Shown in pieces: positions 47,147 to 58,432 of a stretch of DNA of 64,000 bases (its first letter is position 1; every line of letters starts with the position of its first letter). Both the position numbers and the translations under genes were made by a program. The notes under the pieces are model-generated. The model had not been told where the DNA came from. It saw only the letters and a list, made by a program, of their open reading frames with translations, and searched no databases. Origin of the DNA: Rhizopus sp. PT2906 (taxonomy: Eukaryota; Mucoromycota; Mucoromycetes; Mucorales; Rhizopodaceae); the NCBI GenBank assembly GCA_025529335.1, contig JAMYHX010000054.1, positions 1 through 64,000 of the forward strand, given 5' to 3'.

Positions 47147-49639
47147 CTAATTTTGAATGATACTGTTGACGTGATCATGTAGTCTTTTCATATACCTTGT
47201 CTGACAGGTGGCTTTAGATAATACGTCATTTGATAGCCATTTCAATTCTGCTTTGGCCTTTTCTTCTTTTGCCAGTTCTATGATTCCTTCCAGAAGAGGG
47301 CGAGAGATTGGCAATTTAGGAGTTTGCTCTGACCAAGTACGCAAGACATCAAAGACAAGAGATACGTCTTGTAGATCAAGCAATGAACTCAAATAAACTT
47401 CAATGAATTTGGTGTCAAGTCTGTTATAGGGTGGACCAGGAAAAGGTACCACTGGTGAAGTTTCCCGGACGGGTATAGGGATCTTTCCAGCTTTTTCATG
47501 TCGATACATCGTGTATTGGTTAAAGAGCCGACGTACGCCCTTGATATCACTTTCTGCTGCATGTTTTGACAGTAAGATCTCCCAAATGTCTTCATTGTAT
47601 TCTATCCCTTTTGCGTTCATCTCTTGAATAATATTATCAGCGTTCATGCCTTTAATAAGAGTTGCAGCACGGAGAAGAGCGCTATACACTTCTGGGCTAT
47701 TTTCGTCTGGCCACTGTCCTTTGCGACCCTTGATTCTGTTCGTCTTTAAGACGTCTTTGATCTCACCCATAATTTCCTGTGCTTCCTTTTGTAGTTGCGC
47801 TGTTGAACAGCAATCGAGCAGAGCACAGTACGTGCCGAAATCAATCTTACTTGAAGCTACATCGAGCTCCATATCAGGCTTGATGTTACGGATAGCTCGC
47901 TTGGATTGCTCTGGATTCAGTGCAGACAGTGCAAATGCATGTCGATATAGTCCAATGTCGGGTGAACGGTTGTGAAGTTTCAACGAATTCCATCGATCGT
48001 TGAACGCCTTAAACTTTCCACTGGCGGCAAGACAAGTTAAGAGAGTAGCAAAGGTAAATCTATCGTGCGGTAGACGAGCCTCTAACATGATTTGCTCAAT
48101 GTCAAACAGACGAGGATCCAGTGGCAGAGGATGTTGAGCATGGGATGGCAGTAATGAAGCTAACTTGAAGTTATCAAAATAGTAATGGCCATGGGCGTGA
48201 GGAATACAGGCACGGAACAATATGTGAAAAGTGCGATGGTTCAAGTTGTTGATATGTGTTGATTGCATCTTTGACAGTACTTCTAATGCCTTATCTAGCC
48301 TCTTGCTACGTTTGCCCTCTGTGTTGTATTGTCGCGTTGTTGCATAACCCTGCATCATCAGATGATAGCTTACTTCGTTTGGTTGAACGTTATGTTTTTG
48401 CATATAAGAATCAAAAATGTATTCAGCCTTTTCCATGGGGTAGCTGACAGGATCAAGACGATTAGCAAGTGTAAGATATTCTAATACAAGATTGCAGTCG
48501 GTAATATCCACTGGACCATTGAACATATCCTTTGTCAAATTTTCCCATGATGCGTGCAATTGATCTACTTCAGCACATACATTGGGCTTTAAGTTCAGGC
48601 CTTTCGATCCTCGGGAAGCAGCATATCTGTCGATAATTTGACTAAGAGCAACCTTGTGAGCCATGAGGAGCATTGTCTTATCAGTGCTTCCTGGATAGAG
48701 TTCATCACACATTGCCTTCAATCGAAAAGTCTTTTCTATGTTTCCATCATAGGCAAATGTTCGCAGTAGTCGTTCAAGTGTATAATTTGACAATGTGTTG
48801 TTCTCCTTCAATCTAGCAAGTATTTCTTCAACTTTACTGTCACAATTCACCATTGCCAAAGAAATAAGAGTGTTTTCATCAAATGCCAGCTTGTCTCGTA
48901 CTCTTTTTCTAGCCTGTTCGACATATTTTATCACCTTGTCTTCTTTTCCTAATATTGCCCATCCCTTTTACAAACGTTAATACTTGTTTTTCTCTTAACC
49001 TCTTTCTTATTTTACTCTAATAAATAACTGCCAAGTCTCTTGATCCCGTAAATTCTTAAATCTGAATACTCTTTTGAATTGCTCCAGTAATGCTCGTAGG
49101 TCTTCAGTGCGATGAGTATTTCCAAAATGAAAGGCTACTTTGAGCATTTCTAACCAGAAATTGCGATCTTTTAAAACTTCTGGAGGTAGAGGAGAGTTTT
49201 TTGAATAAAACCAGCTTGCGACAACAGATGAATATTCTGCGTCAAATGGTGCATTTCGAAGAAGATCGAGCAGACGACGATATAGATCAGGTGTGGTCAA
49301 TCCAAATTCTTCAGCACTTAATACAATCTTGATAGCTTCTCTGACATCGCCTGTTGTTCTGCAGTGATCCAGCTTTGAAGTCAATTCTTTTTGAGAAGGA
49401 ACAGCCGACTTTAATGGTTTGTTGCTGCTCACATCAATAGATTCTATATCTAGTAGTCCTTTGGATGCCTGTGTCGCCAAAGGTCGTGTCCATTGAACTG
49501 TGAAGAATGATTAGATGTAAGCTGGTTTAATAAGTTGTATACCTTTAGCGAGTGGTGAGGCTTTCTTTAAAAAGTTAACAACAGGTTTTGCTTGTACATG
49601 TCTTGATCTAGCAACAGTTCTTCCTAATGTTGGGATCAT
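47147..49639 (-). CDS. Mitochondrial-type pentatricopeptide-repeat (PPR) protein
   Basis: Three exons (49639-49543, 49497-49016, 48964-47147) give 798 aa. The first about 35 residues are basic and lack acids (MIPTLGRTVARSRHVQAK), as in mitochondrial presequences. The rest is all-helical with repeated 35-residue patterns. Examples are YTLERLLRTFAYDGNIEKTFRL, NEVSYHLMMQGYATT, NLNHRTFHILFRACIPH, DRFTFATLLTCLAASGKFKAF and IDFGTYCALLDCCSTAQLQKEAQ. PPR proteins bind organellar RNA for processing, stability or translation. The target cannot be inferred. No catalytic domain is seen at either end. It lies 253 bp from the SEC7 start, on the same strand. Confidence 0.82.
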
Positions 49640-50854
49640 TGTTAATGTATCTCCTCTGTGGCTTCCTGATTGTTTCAAACAAGAAGGTAGCCTGGCCTTT
49701 TTTGAAAATTGGCCGGGATTTAAAAAGGACTGTTAATGACTTTGAAAAAAAAATAAAGTGTAGTTGAGTATGAAAAAGTGACCAGTTGGTTATTGCTTTT
49801 TATGATAACTGTACTAAGAAATTCTCCACGCTTCAGAGTCTATGAGCATATATGAAGACTATCTAGAGCTTTGTATTTTCGAATAGCCTAGATTCAACGC
49901 GGTGGTACAACAATGAAGCATTTTGGTATTTTACGCCATCCCTTCTAACCATGATATGTTCGTGTTGTGTCGCCCACTTTGACAATTTGAGTGCTCTCAG
50001 TCATCGTTTTTGCGCTGACCACGAAAGAATGCCTGCTTCGTCAACAACAACAACAACGAACTGAATATGTCTGACAGCTCTTTTCTTTGTGAATATGATC
50101 AAGCCCTACCAGTCTAGTCAACTATCAATAAGGATAAGTTGCTGAAATAATAGGTCAAAAGCGATCTCACGATGGATTACTCGCATTGGATGATATTAAT
50201 GTCGACCCCTGATGTGTTTTATATCATTATAATCTTACAGTTGAGTATAAGTTCTACTTTCTTCTATTTCATCAGATGATAAATAAGCATATTGACCACC
50301 TTTAACTGACAACAAATTCCTGTTTTTTTTTTATGTTTTCATCATTTGTTCACGAGAGTAGCATTATCAATAACAACAAAAAACAGGTAGCTCAAGTTCT
50401 AGCACATGACCAAATTCGGAATTCTGAACTGGTATTAGTAAAGAATTCAGCAAGTATTGACTATCGATTATAAACATATCATTACTTAAATACGATAAAA
50501 ATAAACTATGATTGTACTTTAGATATGTCATCCAGAAAAACCTGTTGCAGTCTTGATTATCCTATTCCATGTGTGGCCAATTAAATTCATGTGAACTGTT
50601 CCAGACAGTTATTACTGCTTTAAGGTCATGCCGAAATAACGCTTATTTTAAATAAACCACAAGGGGAAAAGGGGAGAAAAGGGAAGCAGAAAAAAAAAGA
50701 GAGAGAAAGAACACAGACAGAAAAGAGAAAGAATAAAGATGGACAAGGGAATGAAAATGAAGATGATGTATTTATGAAATACATATAAAAACCATTACCC
50801 GTAATTTCCGTCTATTTTTTTCTCCTTTCTTCCTTTTTTTTTTTTTTTATAGAA
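49640..50854. other. Divergent spacer, no gene seen
   Basis: About 1.2 kb between the PPR gene (-) and the small gene at 50855 (+). A purine-rich tract (50661-50760, GGGGAAAAGGGGAGAAAAGG and onward) precedes the plus-strand gene, followed by a pyrimidine tract just before its ATG. No open frame of note. Confidence 0.45.
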
Positions 50855-51151
50855 ATGGGCTTCATTGAGAAAATTAAAAACAACATTGACTATTATAAAC
50901 TTGATAAATACACAAAGAGAAGAGTATCTCAGTCTCAGTTTGAGTCTCATGATCGACGATATTATGAAAATGTCTATAGAGATGGTGATTACATAGATCC
51001 CAGTCAAGTACAGTACTCAGGTCCTACTCGTTCGCACTTATCATATAAACAATCTCGTTGGTCATTTCATGAAATGTTGAAGAAACCAGTTAATAAATCA
51101 GCTACAAGACACATAAGGACTTCCGAGACTTATACTTTTGGTCGAGCTTGA
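50855..51151 (+). CDS. Small basic protein of unknown function
   Basis: A single exon of 98 codons starts in good context after a long T tract (AGAAATGGG). The protein begins with a helix (MGFIEKIKNNIDYYKLDKYTK) and is rich in Tyr, Arg, Ser and His. No domain, signal peptide or membrane segment is seen. The N-terminal Met-Gly could be myristoylated, but the following sequence is only a weak match. Support is the start context, the balanced composition and the separate promoter-like flank; chance is not excluded. Confidence 0.5.
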   Translation: MGFIEKIKNNIDYYKLDKYTKRRVSQSQFESHDRRYYENVYRDGDYIDPSQVQYSGPTRSHLSYKQSRWSFHEMLKKPVNKSATRHIRTSETYTFGRA

Positions 51152-51237
51152 CGATAAAGAACAGAGAGAGAGAGTGCTTTGTATATTTGTGTGTAAAAAT
51201 AAATAAATGTTTATATGAAGAAATGTGTACATATACA

Positions 51238-51642
51238 CTAAGCTCCTTGTAGCATTCTATGGAGCCTTTGACGCATTTGATATGTACCAAAGTTCTCAAC
51301 CTAGAGTATGTATTAATCATATGTTCCCTCATGCTTTCTTTTTTTTTTATGATTATTTACATTACGAAGAATAGCAGGATAAAGATCCCATTGATCGTCT
51401 TGTCGTTCAGTTGGTAAATCCCAAAATGGATCATAGGTAAAAGCTATTCGTCTAGCAAAGGGTATGTTCATTAAAGTGAAATCGATATTCTTTGTATTCG
51501 TTGTTGGATCAGTTCGTATGTGATAACCATTACTGAGCTGCCTTGAAAGACTAGGATAAAGGTCATAACAAATGTCTTGGGTAATATAATGCTGAGAATA
51601 TACCCTTGGTGTCGTCTCAAGCTGTATCTTAAATGTTGACAT
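51238..51642 (-). CDS. Small unknown protein, two exons
   Basis: Exons 51642-51361 and 51300-51238 give 114 aa. The GTAAAT...CTCTAG intron replaces a low-complexity read-through (NNHKKKRKHE) with VENFGTYQMRQRLHRMLQGA, which looks like a real helix and ends cleanly. Other features are aromatic and Pro-rich stretches (ITQDICYDLYPSLSRQL, YDPFWDLPTERQDDQWDLYP). Soluble, no signal peptide, no recognised family. It diverges from the acidic KEN/ABBA protein at 52035 across about 390 bp. Confidence 0.55.
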
Positions 51643-52034
51643 GATGTAAAATAAGAAAGAAGAGAGAAAGAAGAAAGGTCTCGTATTTATAATTAAAAAG
51701 TAGCTGCATAAATATATAACGACACATGATTATGAAAAAGCACATTTTCCCCTTCTTAGAAAAGCGGTCGATAATGAAATATACAGGTGGATCTTCATTG
51801 TCATATAAGTTTTATAGACTTTTATAGACTTGCCGGTGAATGGTAACCATGGTGATCATGGTGATGGTGTACCAGTGTTGGCAGTAGTAGTCACAGCACA
51901 TCAAATTCATCCAATCACAATATTATAACAATCTCCGCTACAATTTTCTGTGTCTCTGACTCTCTCTATCGTTCTTGACACGGCCCCTCTTTCTTTCTTT
52001 TTTTAATTTTATTGCTGCGCGTGAAACTCTTTTG
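51643..52034. promoter_or_regulatory. Divergent promoter region
   Basis: This 392-bp gap separates two opposite starts. It contains a short imperfect repeat (TTTTATAGACTTTTATAGACTT near 51809-51830) and TGGTAACCATGGTGATCATGGTGATGG near 51840. No known factor site is claimed. Confidence 0.4.
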
Positions 52035-53216
52035 ATGGCGGCAACAAAGAAAAGAAAAGTAGAGGTACCAAGTGCAAAGATAGATTCTTTCTTTAAGCGC
52101 ATCAGCAAACCTCAAAAGCCAGCAACAAATGAATGCAGTATCAGTGAAAATGACGAGAATCAATCTTGTAGTCAAGAATCAATCACAAAAAAGCCATTCG
52201 GATTAAAGGATACAACAACAATGAAGCCATTAGGACTAAAGGATACAACGACAGTGAAGCCACTAGGTTTAAAGGACACGACAACAGTCAAGCCATTAGG
52301 ATTAAAAAACATGGCTGAACAACCATTAGGACTATTAACAGATAGCAAGCCATCAAAAGATACAGATAAAAAGACAAGGCAACCACTGAAAGAAAAGACG
52401 CCACAGTCGTCTAGTCCACTTAGGCTTTCTTCCACTGTCAAGGCGACAGCACGTAGTTTCAATGTGCTTTGCGATGATGATATTGATAAAGGTGTCAAAC
52501 AGGCTCCTGAAGTGCAACCCAAAGCATTTCAAGTGCTTGCAGACGATCAAGATGAGCTTGACACACAACATATACGCACATACACACCGAATAGTTCTCA
52601 ATGGACAGATTGTACTTCTTCACCTATTGAGTACCCTGATGAAGGAGATCAGTATGGTTCTCAGGAGTCAAATCAAGTCGTGCTTTCACAGCGCATAGAT
52701 GAAAATGATATCAGACAAGATGAAGAAGGATCGAGACGAACAAATGAAAATGATATCAGACAAGATGAAGAAGGATTGAGACGAACAAATGAAAATGATC
52801 TATATGACAACGACGATGATTGTGATCTGAGGCTGATAACAAAGACAACACATAAAGAAAACATTGTTCGTCCGATATTATTAAAGAAAGAAGAAGAGAA
52901 AGAAGACGTATTTGAAGTCTTTAATGATGAACCTAATCTAGTCCCTGCAGGGTCTTCATCTGGATTTGGTATATTCTTTGATGATGATGATGAAGATGAT
53001 AAGGAAAATGACTATGTTGATCCAGACTTGGAATTTTCAATCTCTAGTGTGACAAGTGTTCCCATTGAAGATTCGCTACTCACTTTATCACCTTCAACAG
53101 AAGACAAGGTCAAAGAAGTTCATGCTCCACTTCCATACCCCAGAGGAGAGAATATCGTACAAAAGCTTGGACTTGAAAAAAGTAGCAATGACGACGATAA
53201 CGACGACAAAGAATAA
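52035..53216 (+). CDS. Acidic, probably nuclear protein with KEN boxes and ABBA-like motifs
   Basis: A single exon of 393 aa from ATG 52035; an upstream in-frame ATG at 51975 adds a Phe-rich stretch and is less likely. It is mostly disordered and strongly acidic. The N-terminus has a basic patch (KKRKVE, residues 5-10), then SAKIDSFF (13-20), close to a PCNA-interacting box but with Ser in place of Gln. Four copies of F-x-V/I-L/F-x-D occur at 142-147, 165-170, 293-298 and 311-316; the last two fit the ABBA consensus Fx[ILV][FHY]x[DE]. KEN boxes lie at 274-276 and 323-325, and RxxL at 115-118 and 279-282. There are several Ser/Thr-Pro sites and two sets of internal repeats. This motif set is that of APC/C coactivator-binding proteins (as in Acm1 or Mad3/BubR1). 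No globular domain is seen, and function is inferred from motifs only. Confidence 0.7.
   Translation: MAATKKRKVEVPSAKIDSFFKRISKPQKPATNECSISENDENQSCSQESITKKPFGLKDTTTMKPLGLKDTTTVKPLGLKDTTTVKPLGLKNMAEQPLGLLTDSKPSKDTDKKTRQPLKEKTPQSSSPLRLSSTVKATARSFNVLCDDDIDKGVKQAPEVQPKAFQVLADDQDELDTQHIRTYTPNSSQWTDCTSSPIEYPDEGDQYGSQESNQVVLSQRIDENDIRQDEEGSRRTNENDIRQDEEGLRRTNENDLYDNDDDCDLRLITKTTHKENIVRPILLKKEEEKEDVFEVFNDEPNLVPAGSSSGFGIFFDDDDEDDKENDYVDPDLEFSISSVTSVPIEDSLLTLSPSTEDKVKEVHAPLPYPRGENIVQKLGLEKSSNDDDNDDKE
52191..52310 (+). repeat. 33-nt tandem repeats (KPLGLKDTTTV units)
   Basis: Three full 11-residue units and a partial fourth occupy residues 53-92 of the acidic protein. The DNA copies differ at several third positions, so the protein unit is better kept than the DNA. 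Confidence 0.9.
52692..52800 (+). repeat. 45-nt tandem repeats (RTNENDIRQDEEG units)
   Basis: Two and a half near-identical 15-residue units at residues 220-255 of the same protein. The DNA copies are almost identical, suggesting recent duplication. Confidence 0.9.
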
Positions 53217-53317
53217 TTATACAAGATATAATCATACCCCCCTTTCTTTCCTTTTTTTTTTTCCTTTTCATTCAATTGTCTTCTGCATCCATCTTTCTCT
53301 CTCTTTTTATGTTGTTT

Positions 53318-55222
53318 TTATTTATCTTCTACAAATGCAATCCCATTTTCCAATGATATGTCTAATAATTGGCCGTTTTCATCCTTCTTTACTTTGGCAC
53401 TAAATGATATGTCGTATACATCAAATTTGAAATCAAAATCTTTGACGCTCTCCAAACGAATATATCTGTAGCCTGTTTCTCTCACAATAAAATGACATTC
53501 TAGTAGTTGTTCATTGATATCTGCATTTTGACATTTGAGGTGTGGTGAAGGATAGAGTTTGATCTAGAGATAAATCGTAAGGAAAGATAATCACTCTATT
53601 ATTTAATGTCTACCCATTCTAAACCATTATATGATATTTGAATTCGTAAGCTGTTCTTGTAGGAATATGGATGATGTACAACAAATCTATATTTTAATGG
53701 TGTACGTATAGGCATCAATAGATCCAATCCGATATAGTCACCAGCATGTATGTCTATTGACATCATTAATCGTGTATTTAAATATATATTCTTATTCTTT
53801 ACTCTGTATTGATTTCCAAGAGGTCATATCATTATCATCTACAGCATGTGCATAGAAATGCTCTTGATAATTATCTGTGATGTAGTCATCATGCATCTGT
53901 TTGGATGTCTGTATGCCAACGGTTGGATTATAAGAAAATAGTTGAATATCAGGCAATACTTGTTTGTTGGTCAAGAATAAGCACTGATCACGTTTGCACG
54001 AGACTCTCGCATTACGATCAAATGAACTATCTACATATGGCTTTAATAGTCCTGTGCCCTGCTTTTTTAAATTGTTGTAGAGTGTATTTAAGCCTAAATT
54101 CTAACATAAAAAGGAAGGTATTATGATCATATTTTTTATATATGTTTTCATTCCTTTATACCATATGTTCTATCTCTTTTACACCAAGTGTTTTCTTTAA
54201 GGATCCATGTCCTTCCAGCTGATACGGAATTTGGTTCATGTAGATTGTGAAATAGATGTCTGCATATTCATTCGCATCATATTTACTAATAAATTTAGAA
54301 GCCATCTCTTTTGCTATAAATGTGCCTGATCCCATATTGATATAACATGCATGAAGTTGAATATCTATTTTTAAAGTCAACAATCATTCATTCTTTCAGT
54401 ATCTCTTTACCTTCATTCGAAAAACAATATCTCCATTGTGAATCAACATAGGCCTCATGACTACCTGACTCTCCATGAATCAATTGTGGTGACTTTAAAA
54501 AATTGGCGTAAACACTCCTCAGGTTCTGACCATCATTGAGCGTATCTTGAAAAAAGCAGTACGGTGTCTTTGCTGCATGACATGCATGGTATCGTGCGCC
54601 AGGGCCCTTTCTTGAGGATGAATAATTTATCACAGTTAATGGACGTGAACAACCCTTGGTCTAAAGCTGTGTTAATTCATTGTGATTTTGCTCAATGATA
54701 ATAACTTACATCCAATTCATTATTGTTGTTATTACTGTTATCATTCCAGACGATAAAACTATGAAACATGTCATATTCACAGAGACGCTTCACGATCGAT
54801 TCTGTTGTATGTTTATCAGATACACTCACAATGGCTGTCACTTGCTGTCTTCCTTCATCAGGGTATACTTTCTCGAGCAGATCGACTTCTTCCAACACAA
54901 AACTATCGTCATAGTGATCATGTTGCCAATCTTGGTATTTTTTTCCACTAAAGAATCCGACATGGACAAGCAAGAAAATACAACTTGCCAAGATACCAAA
55001 ACTTATGAGTACTAGTTCGATGGGTGTTGACCGTTGATACCGTTTGATCAACCGTCGTTTACAAAGTGACAGGCATTTTCGAAATTTACTTTCCTGCCAC
55101 AGTCTTTGAAAGTAACTTGGTATTCGATGTTGAAAAGGATCAGAACTGATATTGATTTGTATGCCTCGTAATGTTGTATTTGGTGAACGTTGAGATGAAA
55201 AGAGGTTGCTGTCTTGTCGCAT
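53318..55222 (-). CDS. Type II membrane glycosyltransferase-like protein
   Basis: Six exons (55222-54710, 54660-54411, 54364-54162, 54100-53803, 53753-53614, 53563-53318) give 549 aa. A basic cytosolic tail precedes one transmembrane helix at about 69-91 (IELVLISFGILASCIFLLVHVGF), the Golgi type II topology. The lumenal part starts VTAIVSVSDKHTTESIVKRLCEY...FIVWNDNS, typical of a GT-A nucleotide-sugar domain. It continues GARYHACHAAKTPYCFFQD, WRYCFSNED and NMGSGTFIAKEMASKF, with DIYFTIYMNQIPYQLEG. This order matches a fungal family of exostosin/GT64-like proteins as I remember it; the family name is tentative. The C-terminal about 200 residues look like a beta-rich accessory domain. Donor and acceptor sugars are unknown. 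The N-terminal Asn run (NSNNNNNE) is coded by an AAT/AAC repeat. Confidence 0.75.
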
Positions 55223-55550
55223 TTATTCAATAATATTATATAAAAAAAAGGGTGGGTAAAAATATACATGTTACTCTTATTTTAAGTCGTAGTTTTAAAG
55301 AAAAGGGAAAAGGATACGAACCATCTTTTTCTTTGTTTATATTAAATCAATACAGTCTAAAGACCGGTTCTTTTTAAAATGCTTTCAGGGCTCTATGTTT
55401 GATCCATTGTCAAGAAAAAATAAATGATAGACGACATCAAACTATGGGTTTACTTTACAGAATGATTGTATTGAAAATAGCACCCATCCTTTATGTTACA
55501 AACCTTTCCCTTTCTCTCTCTTTCTCTCTCTCTCTTTTAACAGCACTAAA

Positions 55551-55552
<2 letters not shown>

Positions 55553-55592
<40 letters not shown>
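55553..55592. repeat. (AT)n microsatellite followed by GT-rich repeat
   Basis: A 40-bp AT run is followed by a GT/TATG-rich stretch to about 55687 (GTGTGTGTGTATGTGTGTG). It sits between the glycosyltransferase-like gene's start and the 3' end of U2AF. Alternating purine-pyrimidine DNA of this kind is unstable in length. Confidence 0.9.
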
Positions 55593-55596
<4 letters not shown>

Positions 55597-55709
55597 CCAA
55601 GACACAAGTGTATATGTATATACGTGTGTGTGTGTATGTGTGTGTAAAAGTTATATATATGTGTATGTGTATGTGTACGTATGAGTGTTTTTGTATTAAA
55701 ATTCTCTTT

Positions 55710-57540
55710 TTAAAAGTTATCAGCCAAGTAGTTTTCTTCCTCAATAAAACTAGCAACAACCGTTCTATCAGCAAACTTTCGTCCGGCAAGTGCGCGTAGT
55801 GCATTCAATGTTTCGTCTTTTGTCTCATATCTTACAAAGATCTATTTATACAGGTTTATAATCAAACATCAAACTACTTCAATAATACTTACTAAACCAC
55901 AACCAGGCACAAGTTTTCCTTCATGAGGTCGAGGGATCTTCATATCTATTATATTACCATACTTTGCGCATTCTTCTGCGATATCTTCCCAAATATCTGA
56001 TGAAAAAGTTAGATACATAATAAACAGATACTATTATATGTCATACCTTGATATTCTTCATCATCCTCTAATTCTTCAGGTGAAACCATGTTCATGAGTT
56101 GTAATACTCGAGTGGCATCTTCATCTCTAGCACTTGTTACAGGAACATAATTGGCGGGTAAGATAGGTCCAGACATGTAATCAGGAGGAATATGCTTAGC
56201 GCCCACGCTAGCACGCTGTACGATCAATTTACGATCACCCAGCTCCATATTATTCAATCCTTGACAAGCCAGATCTGTGACACTAGGATCAGCATATTCA
56301 CAGAAAGCAAAGCCCTTGTTTGCACCGGTCGTAGCGTCCTTGACGAGATTGAATGCACGCAACTCACCAAACGATTTCAACAGTTCGATGACCTGATCGT
56401 CATTCAAGTATATTGGCAGACCACCAATAAAGATCTTGTTGGGTGTATCAGGCACATTCGTTGAGATGACACCTGGTAACTGCAATGACGAGCTGTCTAC
56501 TACTTCTGGAGCCGGTTGATAATCCTTGGGTCTACGAATCTTGAGCTGTTGTCCCTGGAACATGATGCCGTCAAAGGACATACAGGCAGTAGCCTGTTCA
56601 GCTGTTTCAAATTCAACAAAAGCATAGTTCTTCTCGTGGTTGATCTGTACTGACACAACAGGCGTTCGATCTCTCATTTTGAGTTGATGCATGGTCGCAT
56701 TAAAGAAATCGGCCAATGCATTCTCTTCAAGTCCTAATGGGATCTGACCGACATATAGACGTTTTGCTTGCTTGGTTAATGCGGTATTCACGATGGCTCT
56801 GTCGTCAAACTTGTGATTGACAGGTGGAGGCTGGAATGATTGGGGTGTACGTGTACCAACGACTTGGCCTGGTAGTGGGAATAATCCTGTCATCTTGACT
56901 TGTTGAGCAGTCATACCTTCCATGCCAGCAGGAGCCATATCCCAATTATGCAACCTTCTGGGTCTTTTACTCAAAGGCACAATGTTTTCATCATCGCGGC
57001 GACGTATGGGACTGATGCTTCTTCGTCGACTATGACGACGAGGGCTGATGCTGCGTCTACGTCGGTGATAGTCTCTTTCTTCTCTTCGGTGGCGGCGAGG
57101 AGAGCGTTCACGGCGGTCTCTTGACCTTCTGCGTCTCTCTCGGTCTCTGTCTCTGTCCCTGTCATCACGCGATCTGTCATGGTAACGTTCTCGACTGCTG
57201 TGACGTCGGCGTTCTCTGTCCATCTCTCTGTCATCTCTTCGACGATAATCTTCAGCATGGTAATCACCATAACGGCCTAAAGGACAGAAAGTTAATGATT
57301 ACAAAGTCTATAAATGTATATGCATACCTTGCGATTCATGTCCATAATGATTATCACCAGATCCATGAAGCTCTTGACCGACAGAACTCAAGAAGGAATT
57401 GGCTAGATCAGCAGCAGATTGCTGTGAAGGGTCTATTATGTTTTATAAACAACAAATTAGCATATACACAGTTTATTTATTCATGGGAAAATGTATAATT
57501 AAACTTTACGTGATTGGTCTCTGTTCCATCCATAAGACAT
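55710..57540 (-). CDS. U2AF large subunit (U2AF65-type splicing factor)
   Basis: Five exons (57540-57510, 57432-57328, 57276-56047, 55996-55893, 55841-55710) give 533 aa. An Arg-Ser/Arg-Asp domain fills about residues 55-140 (DRDRDRDRERRRRSRDRRER, SRRRSISP). It is followed by the U2AF35-binding peptide with Trp157 (LHNWDMAPAGMEG). RRM1 lies at about 217-296 (RLYVGQIPLG; NYAFVEFETAEQA) and RRM2 at 325-403 (NKIFIGGLP; NKGFAFCEYADP). The C-terminal UHM ends in the GRKFADRTVVASF version of the R-x-F loop. In the nucleus it binds the 3' splice-site pyrimidine tract and helps recruit U2 snRNP. The first exon codes ten residues. All introns close in frame. Confidence 0.95.
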
Positions 57541-58432
57541 TGTATATAAATAACGCTTGTTTCTATTATCTTTGGTTTATGGCCTTTTTTTTATATATAA
57601 TAATAAAAAAAGTGAATTGCGTTTAAGCAGAAAAAAAAAGAGGCAAAAATCTTTTTGAAAGGGATATTGACGCTTATATTTCAATGTCCGTTTTTGATTG
57701 ACACAGTGGCTGCGGAAGTCATTTAATGCCTTTGTTCTGGTTAAATTCAGTCTAAAAAGGAGATAGTAAAAAAGAAAAAGAATCAACGAAACCAAAAAAA
57801 AAGACTAAACATTGATGTTTTCCTAAAAAGTGAATCAATTCATCCATTGTCTATAAAGCAATAAGGATCAGATTATCGAGATGAGAGAGAAAGAGAGAGT
57901 TGATATAAGCTTAATCCGATTATCTGGGATAAATCCTACTGAATATCAGGTATAAAATAATCAATGATTAGAGACCATCTTCTGGGACAACGCATATGCC
58001 TCAGATACGCGGGTAGCAATATAAGTGGATTACAGTGACACAAAAAGAAAGAGAGAGAGAGAGAGAGAAAGAAAAAAAGAGATAATCTTTCCAAATTATT
58101 GGATTATTGAAATGTCACAATTTCCTCTGAAGTACGACTTGATTTATAATCAATAATCTTACCACACACACGCGGACGTAATAATAAAGTAACACTTATT
58201 AAAAAAAAAACACGTTGGCTCAACATTTCATCAATTGTAATCGACTATGAGTTGTGTCTAAACAGGAGATAAAGAAAGTAAAGCTTGGAGTAGTTTTATC
58301 TTTTTATAACACATCAAATGATTGGAGACATTTGCAAGATATTAAAGAAAAATAACTAGAGAGGATCCTTTTTGTCTCTTTGAAAGAAAAAAACGTATTT
58401 AGAAAGCCCCCTTTGAGCCTTTTTCGCTCGTC

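Noticed and set aside
51975..52034. Upstream ATG for the KEN/ABBA protein
   Set aside because: It adds a Phe-rich leader not fitting the acidic, disordered protein. The ATG at 52035 leads directly into the basic patch.
55553..55700. AT/GT repeats considered as a CRISPR-like or satellite array
   Set aside because: It is simple dinucleotide sequence without spacers; an ordinary microsatellite.
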